From IMG/VR virus record IMGVR_UViG_3300040801_003693, positions 1 to 64,000 of that record: DNA of 64,000 nt; one strand, 5' to 3'. Made by a program: the position numbers and the translations under genes. Source of the DNA: a virus. The notes under the pieces are model-generated. The model was not told where the DNA came from, searched no databases, and saw nothing but the letters and a program-made list of their open reading frames with translations. Below, piece by piece: positions 34,402 through 43,535 of this stretch (positions are counted from its first letter, which is position 1; each line of letters opens with the position of its first letter).

Positions 34402-34538
34402 ATTACTTATTGAAGTCGGGTTCAATCAAGTAATTGTTTATACAAGATCCAATTCATTAGAGTCTGGTCTAATTAAAATAAATCAGTATATTGTCTCTAT
34501 AGAGTAGAATTATTACAGAGTCGGGTCCGTAGATAATT
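34402..34538. ncRNA. three hairpins with a shared GTCGGG-type loop
   Basis: Three stem-loops end in the same six-base loop closed by A-T. Loop GTCGGG at 34415-34420 has stem ATTACTTATTGAA with one bulge (34402-34434). Loop GTCTGG at 34462-34467 has a perfect 6-bp stem. Loop GTCGGG at 34520-34525 has a 12-bp stem with one bulge and one mismatch (34508-34538). Stem sequences differ while loops are kept, which argues for a structured RNA or DNA protein-binding array. Two other hairpins (34362-34385, 34560-34583) flank them. Confidence 0.45.
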
Positions 34539-34624
34539 TAAGTTAACCTAGAACAATAAAACTGTCAAGATTAAGAGACGGTTAATAATTATACAAATAC
34601 ATTAGTTGTAGATTACCTCAATAA

Positions 34625-34654
34625 AAAAGGGGGGATATAATATCCCCCCTTTTA
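34625..34654. terminator. terminator after the acidic-tail gene
   Basis: AAAAGGGGGGATAT pairs with AATATCCCCCCTTTT in a near-perfect stem with a T run on both strands. It is downstream of the minus-strand gene that ends at 34695. Confidence 0.75.
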
Positions 34655-34694
34655 CTTAGCGGTACTTAAACCTCCAAAACTTTACTTCTAACAT

Positions 34695-35864
34695 TTACAA
34701 ATTGTCAAGATCAAATTCATCATCATCATCATCATCATCATCCTCTGAAGTAGAAACAGTAGTAGTAATTACTGTTGTAGTAACAGTAGATTCAGTATAA
34801 ACAGTAGTATCAAGAGTTTCCTCATCAATACTATTGAATAAATCTTCAAAAGACATTTCTTCCTCCACGGGAGAAGATTGTTCTACTACAGTTTCCTCTA
34901 ATGGTTTCTCTACAGTAGACTCAACTACAGTTTTCTCCTTAGATTCCTCAATAGCAGATTCAATTACAGTTTCCTCCTCTTGCTCACGAAGTCTTTTGTC
35001 TTCATGAAGCTTTTTCATTAGGTCTAGAAAACCTTTACTTTCAAGTGGAGATATCTTTTTTGCTTCAGAAGTTTCAACTTTCTTCCCATTAAAAGCAATC
35101 CGATCGCCACTGGTTTCAATCTCCCTTACTAATTTTTCACCTCCAGTAATAAGTTCAGCATGAAGAATGTCCCGTAGCATCAATCGCAAATCTATTCCTT
35201 CATTCTTAGAGTTTTCTTTGAATCTGTCGATCATATCTCTTATGTCTACTAAGAATTGAAACTGGATATATTTGCTGTTATTAATTAACTCACACATAAC
35301 CTCCCAAGATTTCTTTTGCAACATTCTAGATTGGTTATTTGTTAAACTGCTAGAACTCCTTCCTGCTTTTGCAGTGTAAGGTTTAACGAGTTTAGCTAAG
35401 AAACTTACAGGAATATCTATACGCCAGTTAAGCTTACGGTTTGCAAGTTCAGGCATAAATATTCCAGCATTCTCATACTGGGCAAGACAGATTTCTCCAC
35501 CCTGTTTTTCTATTCCATAACCATTGGAATGGACTAACATAGGAGTTTCAAATCCTTCTTTGTTACTTCTAGTGAAATAACCCTGAAAACCCCGATAGGT
35601 AGTAGCACCCGTTTTGTTATACAGACTTAATTGGGCACGAGAAATAGATAGGATTAAAAGCTTTCCATGCTCTCTTAGCTCTTCTTTGTCTAACACCTCC
35701 GCTTTATCGATATAATAGTTAAATAATTCCTCATGTGAAAGAGGAGTTACTTTAAGTTCAGCTTCTGCTTGAACAGAGTTATCAACCTTACTATTATTAG
35801 TAGCAGGAGTAACAGTGTTGTTATTTTTAGCAGAGTTGTTAGCGAAATAGTTGCTTAAAGACAT
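34695..35864 (-). CDS. hypothetical protein with very acidic D-rich tail; paralogue of 41220-42125
   Basis: A 389-residue protein; the ATG at 35864 (MSLSNYFANN) is the true start because the frame upstream is a terminator and hairpin leader. It shares GFxTPxL...GYGI...I-W patterns with the protein at 41220-42125. The C-terminus is a repetitive Val/Thr/Glu region, then a run of Asp ending EFDLDNL. A long acidic tail closing in a hydrophobic residue resembles the partner-binding tails of single-stranded-DNA-binding proteins, but no OB-fold is evident. Confidence 0.7.
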   Translation of the reverse strand: MSLSNYFANNSAKNNNTVTPATNNSKVDNSVQAEAELKVTPLSHEELFNYYIDKAEVLDKEELREHGKLLILSISRAQLSLYNKTGATTYRGFQGYFTRSNKEGFETPMLVHSNGYGIEKQGGEICLAQYENAGIFMPELANRKLNWRIDIPVSFLAKLVKPYTAKAGRSSSSLTNNQSRMLQKKSWEVMCELINNSKYIQFQFLVDIRDMIDRFKENSKNEGIDLRLMLRDILHAELITGGEKLVREIETSGDRIAFNGKKVETSEAKKISPLESKGFLDLMKKLHEDKRLREQEEETVIESAIEESKEKTVVESTVEKPLEETVVEQSSPVEEEMSFEDLFNSIDEETLDTTVYTESTVTTTVITTTVSTSEDDDDDDDDEFDLDNL

Positions 35865-35912
35865 TATGATTTTCCTTTTGATAAGTGTGTTAAGGATTAA
35901 CCTCACCAAAAG

Positions 35913-35940
35913 AAAAAGGGGACATAAGTCCCCTTTTTTT
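35913..35940 (-). terminator. terminator followed by leader hairpin
   Basis: AAAAAGGGGACATAAGTCCCC with a T run, then an inverted repeat CTTTTGATAAG/CTTTTGG in the leader of the gene starting at 35864. This is the first clear example of the terminator-plus-hairpin spacer used through the 42-52 kb region. Confidence 0.6.
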
Positions 35941-36000
35941 ATTAATTACTTACGTAAAGCTCGACGGGGGAATCTTCCCTCGTCAGACTTTACAAATGCA

Positions 36001-37281
36001 TTACATATTATCGAATGCATCTGGCTCTTCATTATTATCAGAACCTTTTACCTTAGAACGTACAGAAACAATTCTATCCATATAGGATATAATCTTTCTA
36101 GTAGAAATTTCCATTAAAGAATCTCCACTAAAATGTTTTTGCACAAACTTTCGGTCGAGAAAGTTGATTAAAGCTTTCTTCTGCGCCTTGTGATGAATTG
36201 CACTTATACCAAGACCTTGTGCAGCACGACGATGAATCATACATAAGATAGCCAACTGTTTAACCTCTTCAGCATTAAATCCCGAAAAGGTATAAGCCAT
36301 TAGATTTGGACACTTCTTCTCATTGAAGTTTCCACGCTCTAATAACTTGGCGATCGCACACAAGTTAAACGCACATCTGATTAATTCAAATACCTCCGTA
36401 GTTTTACATTTGTCAGTCCAGTTTTTACCAAATACTGCTTTCCATTCTTCCTCCGGCGAAGAATAATTCTCGGACTTATACTCTCCACGATACTCAGCGC
36501 TGTACATATTAAACAAGAAAGTTAATATCTCTGGGTTCATACCACCCAAAGGACCCCCCTCATACTGTCCTAACTCAGCAGCAATAAAAGCATTTGGGAA
36601 TGCTTTCAAGTATTTGGTACCGAATTTTGTTTTTAGTTCAGCGGATTGAACTGTTAACCCGTGAAGAAACAGTAAAGCAGACATCATTCCAAAGGTTAGC
36701 GGAACACCCACTAGTTTGTAGTTAGTGACTGTTTTAGAAAGATTGTCCTCCAAATCTTTGCAAGTAAAAGCAGCACCAGGAATACCTCCCCATTTGCTAC
36801 AATCAATGCTATCTTTTTGGACATCATAATCCTTACTAGCTTTCTCTAACAGTTGTGTTAGAGTGAGCCATTTTGTAGATACGCATTTCTTTGTATCTTT
36901 AGGACTTTGATAATAATCCCCAAATATTTCCCAATTCTCCGGAGAGCCGTGGATAATATGTGAAGCACGTATACCGTGGATACTTCCTTTGGGAGCTAAT
37001 CTTTCTGCTGTCTTTGTAATGAATATATCCTCTAACTCTTCATTTGAAATACACTGCATACTATTCTCAAGCATATCGTCAATTTTAAATTCAGAATGCC
37101 GCTTTAGTTCTGGTGCGGCTGATTCTTCTTCTAAATCAAACATCCATTCGTCAACAAAATTATCGATTGCTACTTGAGCATTTACCTCACCTAGAGGATT
37201 TTCTAAATGTGTAGCAAAGTTATTAATTAAGTCTTCAAAGGATTCGGAAGAGTTGTTGGAATTGTTATCGTGATTAGACAT
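36001..37281 (-). CDS. hypothetical protein with acidic C-terminal DNM tail
   Basis: A 426-residue protein. A low-complexity Asn/Ser start and an acidic N-terminal 80 residues precede an alpha-helical core (CAFNLCAIAKLLERGNF, AILCMIHRRAAQGLGISA). It ends EEPDAFDNM. The protein shares the final D-x-D-N-M signature with three neighbours. HIP1 lies inside it (36350). Unrecognised family; probably acts with the neighbouring large proteins. Confidence 0.7.
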   Translation of the reverse strand: MSNHDNNSNNSSESFEDLINNFATHLENPLGEVNAQVAIDNFVDEWMFDLEEESAAPELKRHSEFKIDDMLENSMQCISNEELEDIFITKTAERLAPKGSIHGIRASHIIHGSPENWEIFGDYYQSPKDTKKCVSTKWLTLTQLLEKASKDYDVQKDSIDCSKWGGIPGAAFTCKDLEDNLSKTVTNYKLVGVPLTFGMMSALLFLHGLTVQSAELKTKFGTKYLKAFPNAFIAAELGQYEGGPLGGMNPEILTFLFNMYSAEYRGEYKSENYSSPEEEWKAVFGKNWTDKCKTTEVFELIRCAFNLCAIAKLLERGNFNEKKCPNLMAYTFSGFNAEEVKQLAILCMIHRRAAQGLGISAIHHKAQKKALINFLDRKFVQKHFSGDSLMEISTRKIISYMDRIVSVRSKVKGSDNNEEPDAFDNM

Positions 37282-37327
37282 TGTAATTTTCCTTTTGTGT
37301 TAAATTTTATGTACGTTTAACCGTACT

Positions 37328-37446
37328 CAAAAAAAGAGGGAGACTAAACAATTAACAATTATCAATTAACAATTATCAATGTAAGAATTATTTTCCTTTA
37401 TTGTTAATTGTTTACTGTTTATTGTTAATTGTTTTATCTCCCTCTT
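37328..37446. repeat. long inverted repeat, copy A
   Basis: A 115-120 base imperfect hairpin. AACAATTAAC/ATTATCAATT units on the left pair with TTGTTAATTG units on the right, and the base is GAGGGAGA with TCTCCCTC. It lies between 37487-38785 and 36001-37281. Two similar copies lie at 38830 and 41098. Confidence 0.6.
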
Positions 37447-37486
37447 AATTGCTAGTAATAAAATTTACTAGCAATCGTTACAAAAA

Positions 37487-38785
37487 CTACATATCGTCTG
37501 GGTCGAATTGAGCTTCACCACTTGTACCTACACGATTAACGAGGGCACAACGGTTAAAGATTTTAGTAACTTTATCCACCGCACGCTCAAACAAATGCAG
37601 TTTCATTCCCTTATATTCGATAAGAGAAATACCAGTAGCAAGCGCTGCTAAACCAGAACGTATATCATCTCCCTGGTGTTGAGGAAATGATACAATACCA
37701 AAATAATTTAGCAGTCTATAAAGTTCTACTACCGCCTGGGGAGACGATGCATTACTTATCTCAAAACCTATACCTCCTGTTGAGTGATATTTAAAGTTGA
37801 TATCAAGCATTCCATCTTTGGAATACTCAATACATTCATTGAAAGTAGATTTGTTCCCATACATTTGTATAGGAGTTGCAAGGTTAGTACCCTTTTGTCT
37901 TAGTAAGTAACCAAAACTTTTACGAGTCAAACCAGACTTAAGTAACCCAACGAGCATATTACCCCACAAGTCGTGAGATTCCATGAGGAACCCAAAATAA
38001 TTTTCAGGTGTAGTTTCGTTGTCTACATTTGCGATGTAGTATCTATTACGAGGTACAAAAGCGGGATTAATTATCTCAAAAGAATTAGCATCCCAACGCA
38101 ACCAAATCAGATAACCAAAGCTTGTGATAGCAAAGATATCTGGATCTTTTGGATCTACTTTTACCGCAATGGATTTAAAGTAATCTCTCCACATTTGATA
38201 GGGAAGATTCATAATCTGAGAGCGAACCAAGTCCGCATTCGTGATTAAACTTACTTTCTTAGCAGCAATACATTCGGGAACTTTTTCAGGAAGCTCCTTA
38301 ATGATAATTACTCCTTCCTCTGCGGCTTCTTCGTAGCCATAGATTACTTGGGCATTCATACCTTCAAAGAATGCTGTCTCTGCATTTTTATCGGCATTCT
38401 CATCTAGCCAATAAAGTTTATGTTCAACCCAAGCTTCGACAATTGCTGGTGGAACTAAGTATCCTTTCTCCGCTTTGACTATTTCCATCCATCGCAGAAC
38501 AGCGTTAAGCTTAGCTATCCCTGTTTCTTCTAAAAGTTTAGGATCGCAAAACTGAGAAAAGATTTCATAGTCAATAGGAGTGTAAGACATTTCCACTCTT
38601 TCAGCCTTCATTTCTTCGGGCTGGTCTTCGTCGTATTCTACAGGTAAATCCATGAACAACCCATACCACCATGCTTCTAAAGCAGTGATGTCTATACTAC
38701 CTTCATCAAAGCGATCCATAATTGAGTCATATAGATCGACTAAAGTTTCAGCAATACCGTTAGATTGATTGTCTAAGTTAGCCAT
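37487..38785 (-). CDS. hypothetical protein with acidic DDM tail
   Basis: A 432-residue protein; I chose ATG 38785 (MANLDNQS) with GGAGAAACAC upstream rather than the ATG four codons earlier. It has an acidic N-terminal half (ERVEMSYTPIDYEIFSQ), a beta-rich middle and a glycine-rich core (YHSTGGIGFEI), and ends AQFDPDDM, the same style of tail as neighbouring proteins. The function is unknown. A palindrome is in codons for the SSPQ region (37729). Confidence 0.7.
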   Translation of the reverse strand: MANLDNQSNGIAETLVDLYDSIMDRFDEGSIDITALEAWWYGLFMDLPVEYDEDQPEEMKAERVEMSYTPIDYEIFSQFCDPKLLEETGIAKLNAVLRWMEIVKAEKGYLVPPAIVEAWVEHKLYWLDENADKNAETAFFEGMNAQVIYGYEEAAEEGVIIIKELPEKVPECIAAKKVSLITNADLVRSQIMNLPYQMWRDYFKSIAVKVDPKDPDIFAITSFGYLIWLRWDANSFEIINPAFVPRNRYYIANVDNETTPENYFGFLMESHDLWGNMLVGLLKSGLTRKSFGYLLRQKGTNLATPIQMYGNKSTFNECIEYSKDGMLDINFKYHSTGGIGFEISNASSPQAVVELYRLLNYFGIVSFPQHQGDDIRSGLAALATGISLIEYKGMKLHLFERAVDKVTKIFNRCALVNRVGTSGEAQFDPDDM

Positions 38786-38829
38786 GTGTTTCTCCAATAT
38801 ATTTGTTTATGTGCGGTTTAATGCACTCA

Positions 38830-38943
38830 GAAAAAAAGGGGGTAATCAATTAACAATAACCAGTAAACAATTAACAATGAAGAAAAATTTTTCTTGCATT
38901 GTTTATTGTTCATTGATAATTGTTAATTGGTTTGTCCCCCTTT
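38830..38943. repeat. long inverted repeat, copy B
   Basis: The base AAAAAGGGGG pairs with CCCCCTTT; the arms carry CAATTAACAAT and ATTGTTAATTG. A block CAGTAAACAATTAACAATGA is identical to copy C. It lies between 38966-41050 and 37487-38785 and would act as a terminator. Confidence 0.65.
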
Positions 38944-38965
38944 ATAACTAACGCGCTCACTATCT

Positions 38966-41050
38966 TTATTTCAATCTAACTGTTGCTTGTTCTGCTACAG
39001 TATGACTGGTGTTAGGATATAGTTTGCGGAATAATCTTGGTACGCTTTTGATACACTCTAAATTCTTAGGATTTTTCACCCAAGACATTAGTGCATCAAT
39101 ACTCAAGAAGTTACAAAGATCGCCGTCGTCATCTCCGTTGTTACCTCCGTACCACTCGATTGCAGGCACCGTCAGACAAGCTTTAGCAACTAACTGTTTA
39201 TCCCTAACGATGTCAGGAAACTCGCAGTATTCTGTTGCAGGACCAACTATTTTAACTACTGCAAATAAATAGCTGGGATTTGGGTTACGCCATACTAATA
39301 GACGCTTACCTTGAAGCTTGCCAGCCCAAGGATCGTTGGAAGCAAGATAAACCTCACCTTCAGTTACCCAACTGGCTTCAATACCACGAACCTTCATCGT
39401 GTATACCCGCTTACCACTCTTAGTAGCGTTCTTTAGCGGAGTGTTTCTCCCTTCCCCAAACTCGTCGTCTCCTACTACGCTCTGCTTGCAACAGCTAACG
39501 TAAATGTTCAACAACTGGTCTCGGGTAGAAGTCCAGTCTTTTGGACGGTCATCAGGATGTACACCATAATGTCTTATGATATCCACAATACACTTAGCAA
39601 CTAAATTTACACCTCCTTCGGGAGTTAATCCCATGATTTTTGCTAACTCAGTAGAAACCCAAACATCATAACCACCCCCATGAGTAATTACTAAATTGTT
39701 TGGTGCAGCTTTTAAAATACTGCTAATAGAAGACGCATCCTCAAATTCAACGTAGTTTTTATCAGTCCAATAAGTAGCTCCCTTGGGAGTTTTCTCATAG
39801 GCAACGTCGAGAAGAATTGACATCTCCCTTTCGTTCTGATAGCCTGTAGCTTTTAAAGCCAAGCCTAAATCGTTATTGATATTATGGATGGACTGCAAAC
39901 CTTCCCAATAAATCTTACCGGAACCGTTAGAAGAACGGTTTTCCTCAGTCAAAGACAGTTCAGTTGTAGTATGATGCATACCAAAGATTGCGTCTCCGGT
40001 AATAAACATATAGTTTCCACAAAACGAAACGTTCTGTTTCCCCTCATACTGCTTTTTAAGAACAGTAATAAATTCGTCACGGAAGTAACGAACTCCTACA
40101 ACTTTACGAGTTGAAGCGTCAATGAACTGATTAATTTCTCCGATTTGCTTATTGGTAGGAAATGAAGTAATACCAGATGCTCCTTCTACATCTACTTCAC
40201 GAATCTTCATTACCGAACTTTCTCCAGTCATGCAGTACTTAGTGGAAGCCCAAAGCTGTTTAGAAATTTGAGAACCTTTGATTCCCTCCGAACCAACAGC
40301 AACTTTTACGTGGGGTATACGTACAGCAGTTTCGTTCAGAATATTTTGAACGTTTGTAAAATGTTCCCCGATAGATTCGTAGAGTACGAACCCACCATAA
40401 TCCATTAAATCCTCCAAGTTTTTACAAATTGGATTGGGAACAAAACACATTTTGGCAGCTTCACCCGCAACTTTTTGGTTATTGCAGTTACGTGTAATAT
40501 GCTTACCAATGACGCGCAATCTTAACTGACCGCTGGAACTACCCTTCTCAAAATCTAAATCAGTATATTTTATTTGTGGCAACGCTGTAATTAGGAATTC
40601 AAAATCTTCTCCTTTACTATATTGAGCGGCGTTAACAAATGTTCCCGTACCCAATAAGTCTTCTTGAAATATTTTGTCCCCTGGCTTTAATACGTCACCA
40701 ACACGTACCAAATACTTGATACGTGAGCGAACTGCTTTAAGTCTTTCATCCCACTCCATCTTCGGATCTAAATTCCAAACAGAAAGTTGAAACTTAAGAT
40801 TTGCCTCGATTTCATGAAATTCAGTACCAGCAAAGTACACTGACCCAGATACTCCAGGATTTAAAATCGCTTGCAGGTTATAAGAAATAACTGTGCTTCT
40901 ATGTGCCCCCTTCTGACACACAGTCTCTTCTTCAGACTCAAATACTATTGGTGCTTCAACCCCAATGGTACTTTGTGTTGCGGATAATCTGTTGAGACCA
41001 TCTGCTAATTGAGCAGCGGATAAAGAAGCGATTTGTTTGATGTAGCTCAT
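38966..41050 (-). CDS. candidate two-barrel RNA polymerase (RDR/QDE-1-like)
   Basis: A 694-residue protein. Near the C-terminus LLVWRNPNPSYLFAVVK (about 584-600) is followed by GGNNGDDDGDLCNF with D640-x-D642-G-D644. This order, R-N-P then glycine-preceded DxDGDL, matches the catalytic barrel of RNA-dependent and two-barrel RNA polymerases (QDE-1, YonO type). Upstream, YLVRVGDVLKPGDKI (113-127) and VGSEGIKGSQI (252-262) recall RNA polymerase beta-like barrel motifs. If right, this is a compact phage transcriptase or primase-like polymerase. The similarity is by motif only and unproven. The acidic-tail genes are its neighbours. Confidence 0.45.
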   Translation of the reverse strand: MSYIKQIASLSAAQLADGLNRLSATQSTIGVEAPIVFESEEETVCQKGAHRSTVISYNLQAILNPGVSGSVYFAGTEFHEIEANLKFQLSVWNLDPKMEWDERLKAVRSRIKYLVRVGDVLKPGDKIFQEDLLGTGTFVNAAQYSKGEDFEFLITALPQIKYTDLDFEKGSSSGQLRLRVIGKHITRNCNNQKVAGEAAKMCFVPNPICKNLEDLMDYGGFVLYESIGEHFTNVQNILNETAVRIPHVKVAVGSEGIKGSQISKQLWASTKYCMTGESSVMKIREVDVEGASGITSFPTNKQIGEINQFIDASTRKVVGVRYFRDEFITVLKKQYEGKQNVSFCGNYMFITGDAIFGMHHTTTELSLTEENRSSNGSGKIYWEGLQSIHNINNDLGLALKATGYQNEREMSILLDVAYEKTPKGATYWTDKNYVEFEDASSISSILKAAPNNLVITHGGGYDVWVSTELAKIMGLTPEGGVNLVAKCIVDIIRHYGVHPDDRPKDWTSTRDQLLNIYVSCCKQSVVGDDEFGEGRNTPLKNATKSGKRVYTMKVRGIEASWVTEGEVYLASNDPWAGKLQGKRLLVWRNPNPSYLFAVVKIVGPATEYCEFPDIVRDKQLVAKACLTVPAIEWYGGNNGDDDGDLCNFLSIDALMSWVKNPKNLECIKSVPRLFRKLYPNTSHTVAEQATVRLK

Positions 41051-41097
41051 GTAATTTTCCTTTTTATGAATTCCGGATTTGTTCCGGTATGACTCAA

Positions 41098-41217
41098 TAA
41101 AAAGGGGGATTAGTCAATTAACAATGACCAGTAAACAATTAACAATGAAGAATAATAGTTCTTACATTGTTTATTGTTAATTGATAATTGTTAATTGTTT
41201 ATCTTCCCCCTTCTAAA
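41098..41217. repeat. long inverted repeat, copy C
   Basis: The third copy: AAAAAGGGGGAT base, arms with CAATTAACAATGACC and ATTGTTAATTGATAATTG. It lies in the spacer between 41220-42125 and the polymerase-like gene. It is near-identical to copy B over about 35 bases. Confidence 0.65.
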
Positions 41218-41219
41218 AA

Positions 41220-42125
41220 TTACATATTATCTAAATCACTTTCTTCCTCCGTTAATTCATTAAATAAAGACTGTATCTCTGCATCAATATATTCTATTTT
41301 TATATTTGATTCAAAGTTATTTAAATCAAGTTCTCTTGAAGATTCAATTACAGTTTCTTCTTCCTCTATTTCTAATCTCCTTTTTAGATGGTCTGTAACT
41401 TTTACTTTATTGACATAATCATTTGATTCTTCTACAACTCTTCCTTTCATTCTGTCCATAACAGAGCTAGGTCTATCTACCTTATGGATATAATCATCCC
41501 CCGGAGAGACAAGCTTTATTGCATATATCTCTGGTTTAGATATAAATACAGTAAATGCTTGGGTTGTTTTACCGTTTGCTAGTGGAATAGTTTTTAGTTC
41601 TCCTACACCTTTTGAAGAATCCGCAGATTTTACAACCATCATTTGAATCTGTAACTTCTTACGAGCAGTTACATACTCGTAAAATTTACGCCACAGATTT
41701 CCTTCTCCTTGAACGGTAGTTTTTTCTATGCCTAACATTTCTCTAATTAGAGGGGCAGAAAGATTAAACTTCCAGTTAATTGGAATCCCATGTAGCTCAG
41801 AATTATGGGATTCTAAGTTTCTAGAGATATCATCAAATTCTGTTAGTTCAATTTTTCCTTCTGAGTTGGGTTGTATTCCCCATCCTCTCCAAGAAGTTAG
41901 GAATGGAGTTTGAATTCCCGCTTTTCCTGATTTAGTTATAAACCCATTGTTTACAGTAACGGTTGTCCCACCAGTACTAGACGACTTTTGCTCCGGTCCT
42001 GATAATGATAAGGTCAGTACAAATCCGTTCTCTTTCACCCAGGAGCGATCGCACTCTTGTGTAAGGTCAACTAAGTTGTTAAAAATTTCTTGTAAAGACC
42101 ATTTACCGTTCTTTGAAATAGCCAT
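41220..42125 (-). CDS. hypothetical protein, paralogue of 34695-35864, DNM tail
   Basis: A 301-residue protein starting MAISKNGKW at ATG 42125, just inside a hairpin leader (TTATTTG/CAAATAA at 42142-42167). KAGIQTPFLTSWRGWGIQP and IPINWKFNL match the equivalent positions of 34695-35864. It ends EEESDLDNM. HIP1 lies at 42045-42052 within its first codons. The paired paralogues bracket the polymerase-like gene. Confidence 0.7.
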   Translation of the reverse strand: MAISKNGKWSLQEIFNNLVDLTQECDRSWVKENGFVLTLSLSGPEQKSSSTGGTTVTVNNGFITKSGKAGIQTPFLTSWRGWGIQPNSEGKIELTEFDDISRNLESHNSELHGIPINWKFNLSAPLIREMLGIEKTTVQGEGNLWRKFYEYVTARKKLQIQMMVVKSADSSKGVGELKTIPLANGKTTQAFTVFISKPEIYAIKLVSPGDDYIHKVDRPSSVMDRMKGRVVEESNDYVNKVKVTDHLKRRLEIEEEETVIESSRELDLNNFESNIKIEYIDAEIQSLFNELTEEESDLDNM

Positions 42126-42465
42126 AGTATATCCCTCTTTTTTATTTGCTCTAGACTTGTCAAATAAAAAGGGAACGGATTTTATGTTTGTCTTCATAAT
42201 AAAAACTATCTGGGTAGCAGCGTTATCTGTCGCTGTATTAATAAGTAATTTATTTGTTAGTCTTTTATACTTGTTTTTTGTAACAAAGAACAACTAGCAA
42301 TATTACTTAAATATTTTTATTATTTACTCAGATAATTTTATTCCTGTGTATGTATACTTAAGTATGTATACTTTTTATGTATTTTAAACTTCAATATTTA
42401 AGTAGGGGTATAGAATACTTATGGAACGAATTATTTTATACCTCACTCACATTATATTAAATTTT
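42126..42465. promoter_or_regulatory. 340-base intergenic region with operator-like repeat
   Basis: A gap between two minus-strand genes. It holds the leader hairpin of 41220-42125. It also has a direct repeat GTATGTATAC twice separated by TTAA (42348-42371), centred on the palindrome ATACTTAAGTAT, which suits an operator. No coding frame of note is seen. Confidence 0.4.
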
Positions 42466-42915
42466 CTATATAAAAGAATAAGCCCAAAGGAGTATATTTA
42501 GTTCGTTTGCACGTAATAGTTTTGGGTCTATGTAAGCTTGCGAACAAGATCTCATCTCTACTCTTTCTGCGTGTTCTCCTCCTAAGTAAACACATATATT
42601 TTTACCTTCAGCTTTTGCAAAATTTATTTTACCGCAAGCATCTTCTCCAAAAGGAGATTTGCTTTTATACGAAGATGGTAAATAACAACTTACTACCCAA
42701 TTTGCTTCATCAGCAGCAAATCTAAATTGCTCAAAGTCTTCATGATGAATAAAGACCATTACTCCTATCTCCCCCGTCTCTAAATTTTTTACTCCTAGTT
42801 CACAATATTCTTTCCCCTTGGCAGGATAAAAATATTTACCTACCACTACTTGAAACTTTTTAATTTCTGAAGTTACATTGATGCGATTGTTTTTGATCTC
42901 GTTAAATAATTTCAT
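42466..42915 (-). CDS. hypothetical protein, first cassette
   Basis: A 149-residue protein with cysteines and strands (VVGKYFYPAKGKEYCELGV, NICVYLGGEHAERVE). Unrecognised. The leader has a terminator and a CTTTGTA/TACAAAG hairpin (42923-42943), identical to that at 45559-45579, so it opens the cassette array. Confidence 0.65.
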   Translation of the reverse strand: MKLFNEIKNNRINVTSEIKKFQVVVGKYFYPAKGKEYCELGVKNLETGEIGVMVFIHHEDFEQFRFAADEANWVVSCYLPSSYKSKSPFGEDACGKINFAKAEGKNICVYLGGEHAERVEMRSCSQAYIDPKLLRANELNILLWAYSFI

Positions 42916-42978
42916 TTCTTTTCTTTGTATTATTTGTACAAAGAAAAAGGGGAGACATTGCCCCCTAATTAATATAAA

Positions 42979-43464
42979 TTAGATATCTAAATATTTTTCA
43001 ATTTGATAATCTTTTTTTAAACAATATTCATTTTTCATCACATCTTGAATTAGTTCTGACATTAAATAAATATTATTCTGATTGCTGAATGCTTGAGCTT
43101 CTTCTAACCACAAACTTTTCTTATAATTACTCTCAATAAAAGGAGTTATTTCTTGCGAAGAAAAAGTTATCTTTTTGTTGTTTCTTAAGAGAAAGTATTG
43201 GAATGCATGAATTAATTCATGCAGAAAAGTTGAGTATGAAGGTCTACGATATAAAAATATCGTCCCAATATAGTCCTCAAACTTTTCCCAGTTTTGAATA
43301 AACTTACCGTTTAAGTTATTTTTAATATAACTAGTATTAATTTTTATTCTAAACTGATAATTTGTTAAATAATAAATATCAGCTAGCAAGTTTATCTCAT
43401 CCTTATTTAAACATCTACAATCCAAAGAAATATGTACAAAATCTAAAGAATGTTCGTTAGCCAT
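42979..43464 (-). CDS. HExxH zincin-like protein, copy 1
   Basis: A 161-residue protein with HELIHAFQYFLL in mid-sequence and, downstream, LWLEEAQAFSNQN supplying a likely third ligand Glu. The pattern is that of minimal zinc metallopeptidase domains. Similar proteins lie at 45049 and 51226. There is no signal peptide, so any action would be intracellular. The leader hairpin is CTTTTGTA/TACAAAAG (43473-43495). Confidence 0.65.
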   Translation of the reverse strand: MANEHSLDFVHISLDCRCLNKDEINLLADIYYLTNYQFRIKINTSYIKNNLNGKFIQNWEKFEDYIGTIFLYRRPSYSTFLHELIHAFQYFLLRNNKKITFSSQEITPFIESNYKKSLWLEEAQAFSNQNNIYLMSELIQDVMKNEYCLKKDYQIEKYLDI

Positions 43465-43535
43465 GTTAAATCCTTTTGTATTTTGGTTACAAAAGAAAAG
43501 GGGGCAATGCCCCCAGTAATACTGTTAAACTTTCC

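Noticed and set aside
34411-34426. tRNA T-arm (GGTTCAATC)
   Set aside because: No acceptor, D or anticodon arms flank it; the sequence is explained by the GTCGGG-loop hairpin.
42126-42293. Longer start for the gene ending at 41220
   Set aside because: The extra codons read through the leader hairpin (42142-42167) and a terminator remnant, as in other cassettes.
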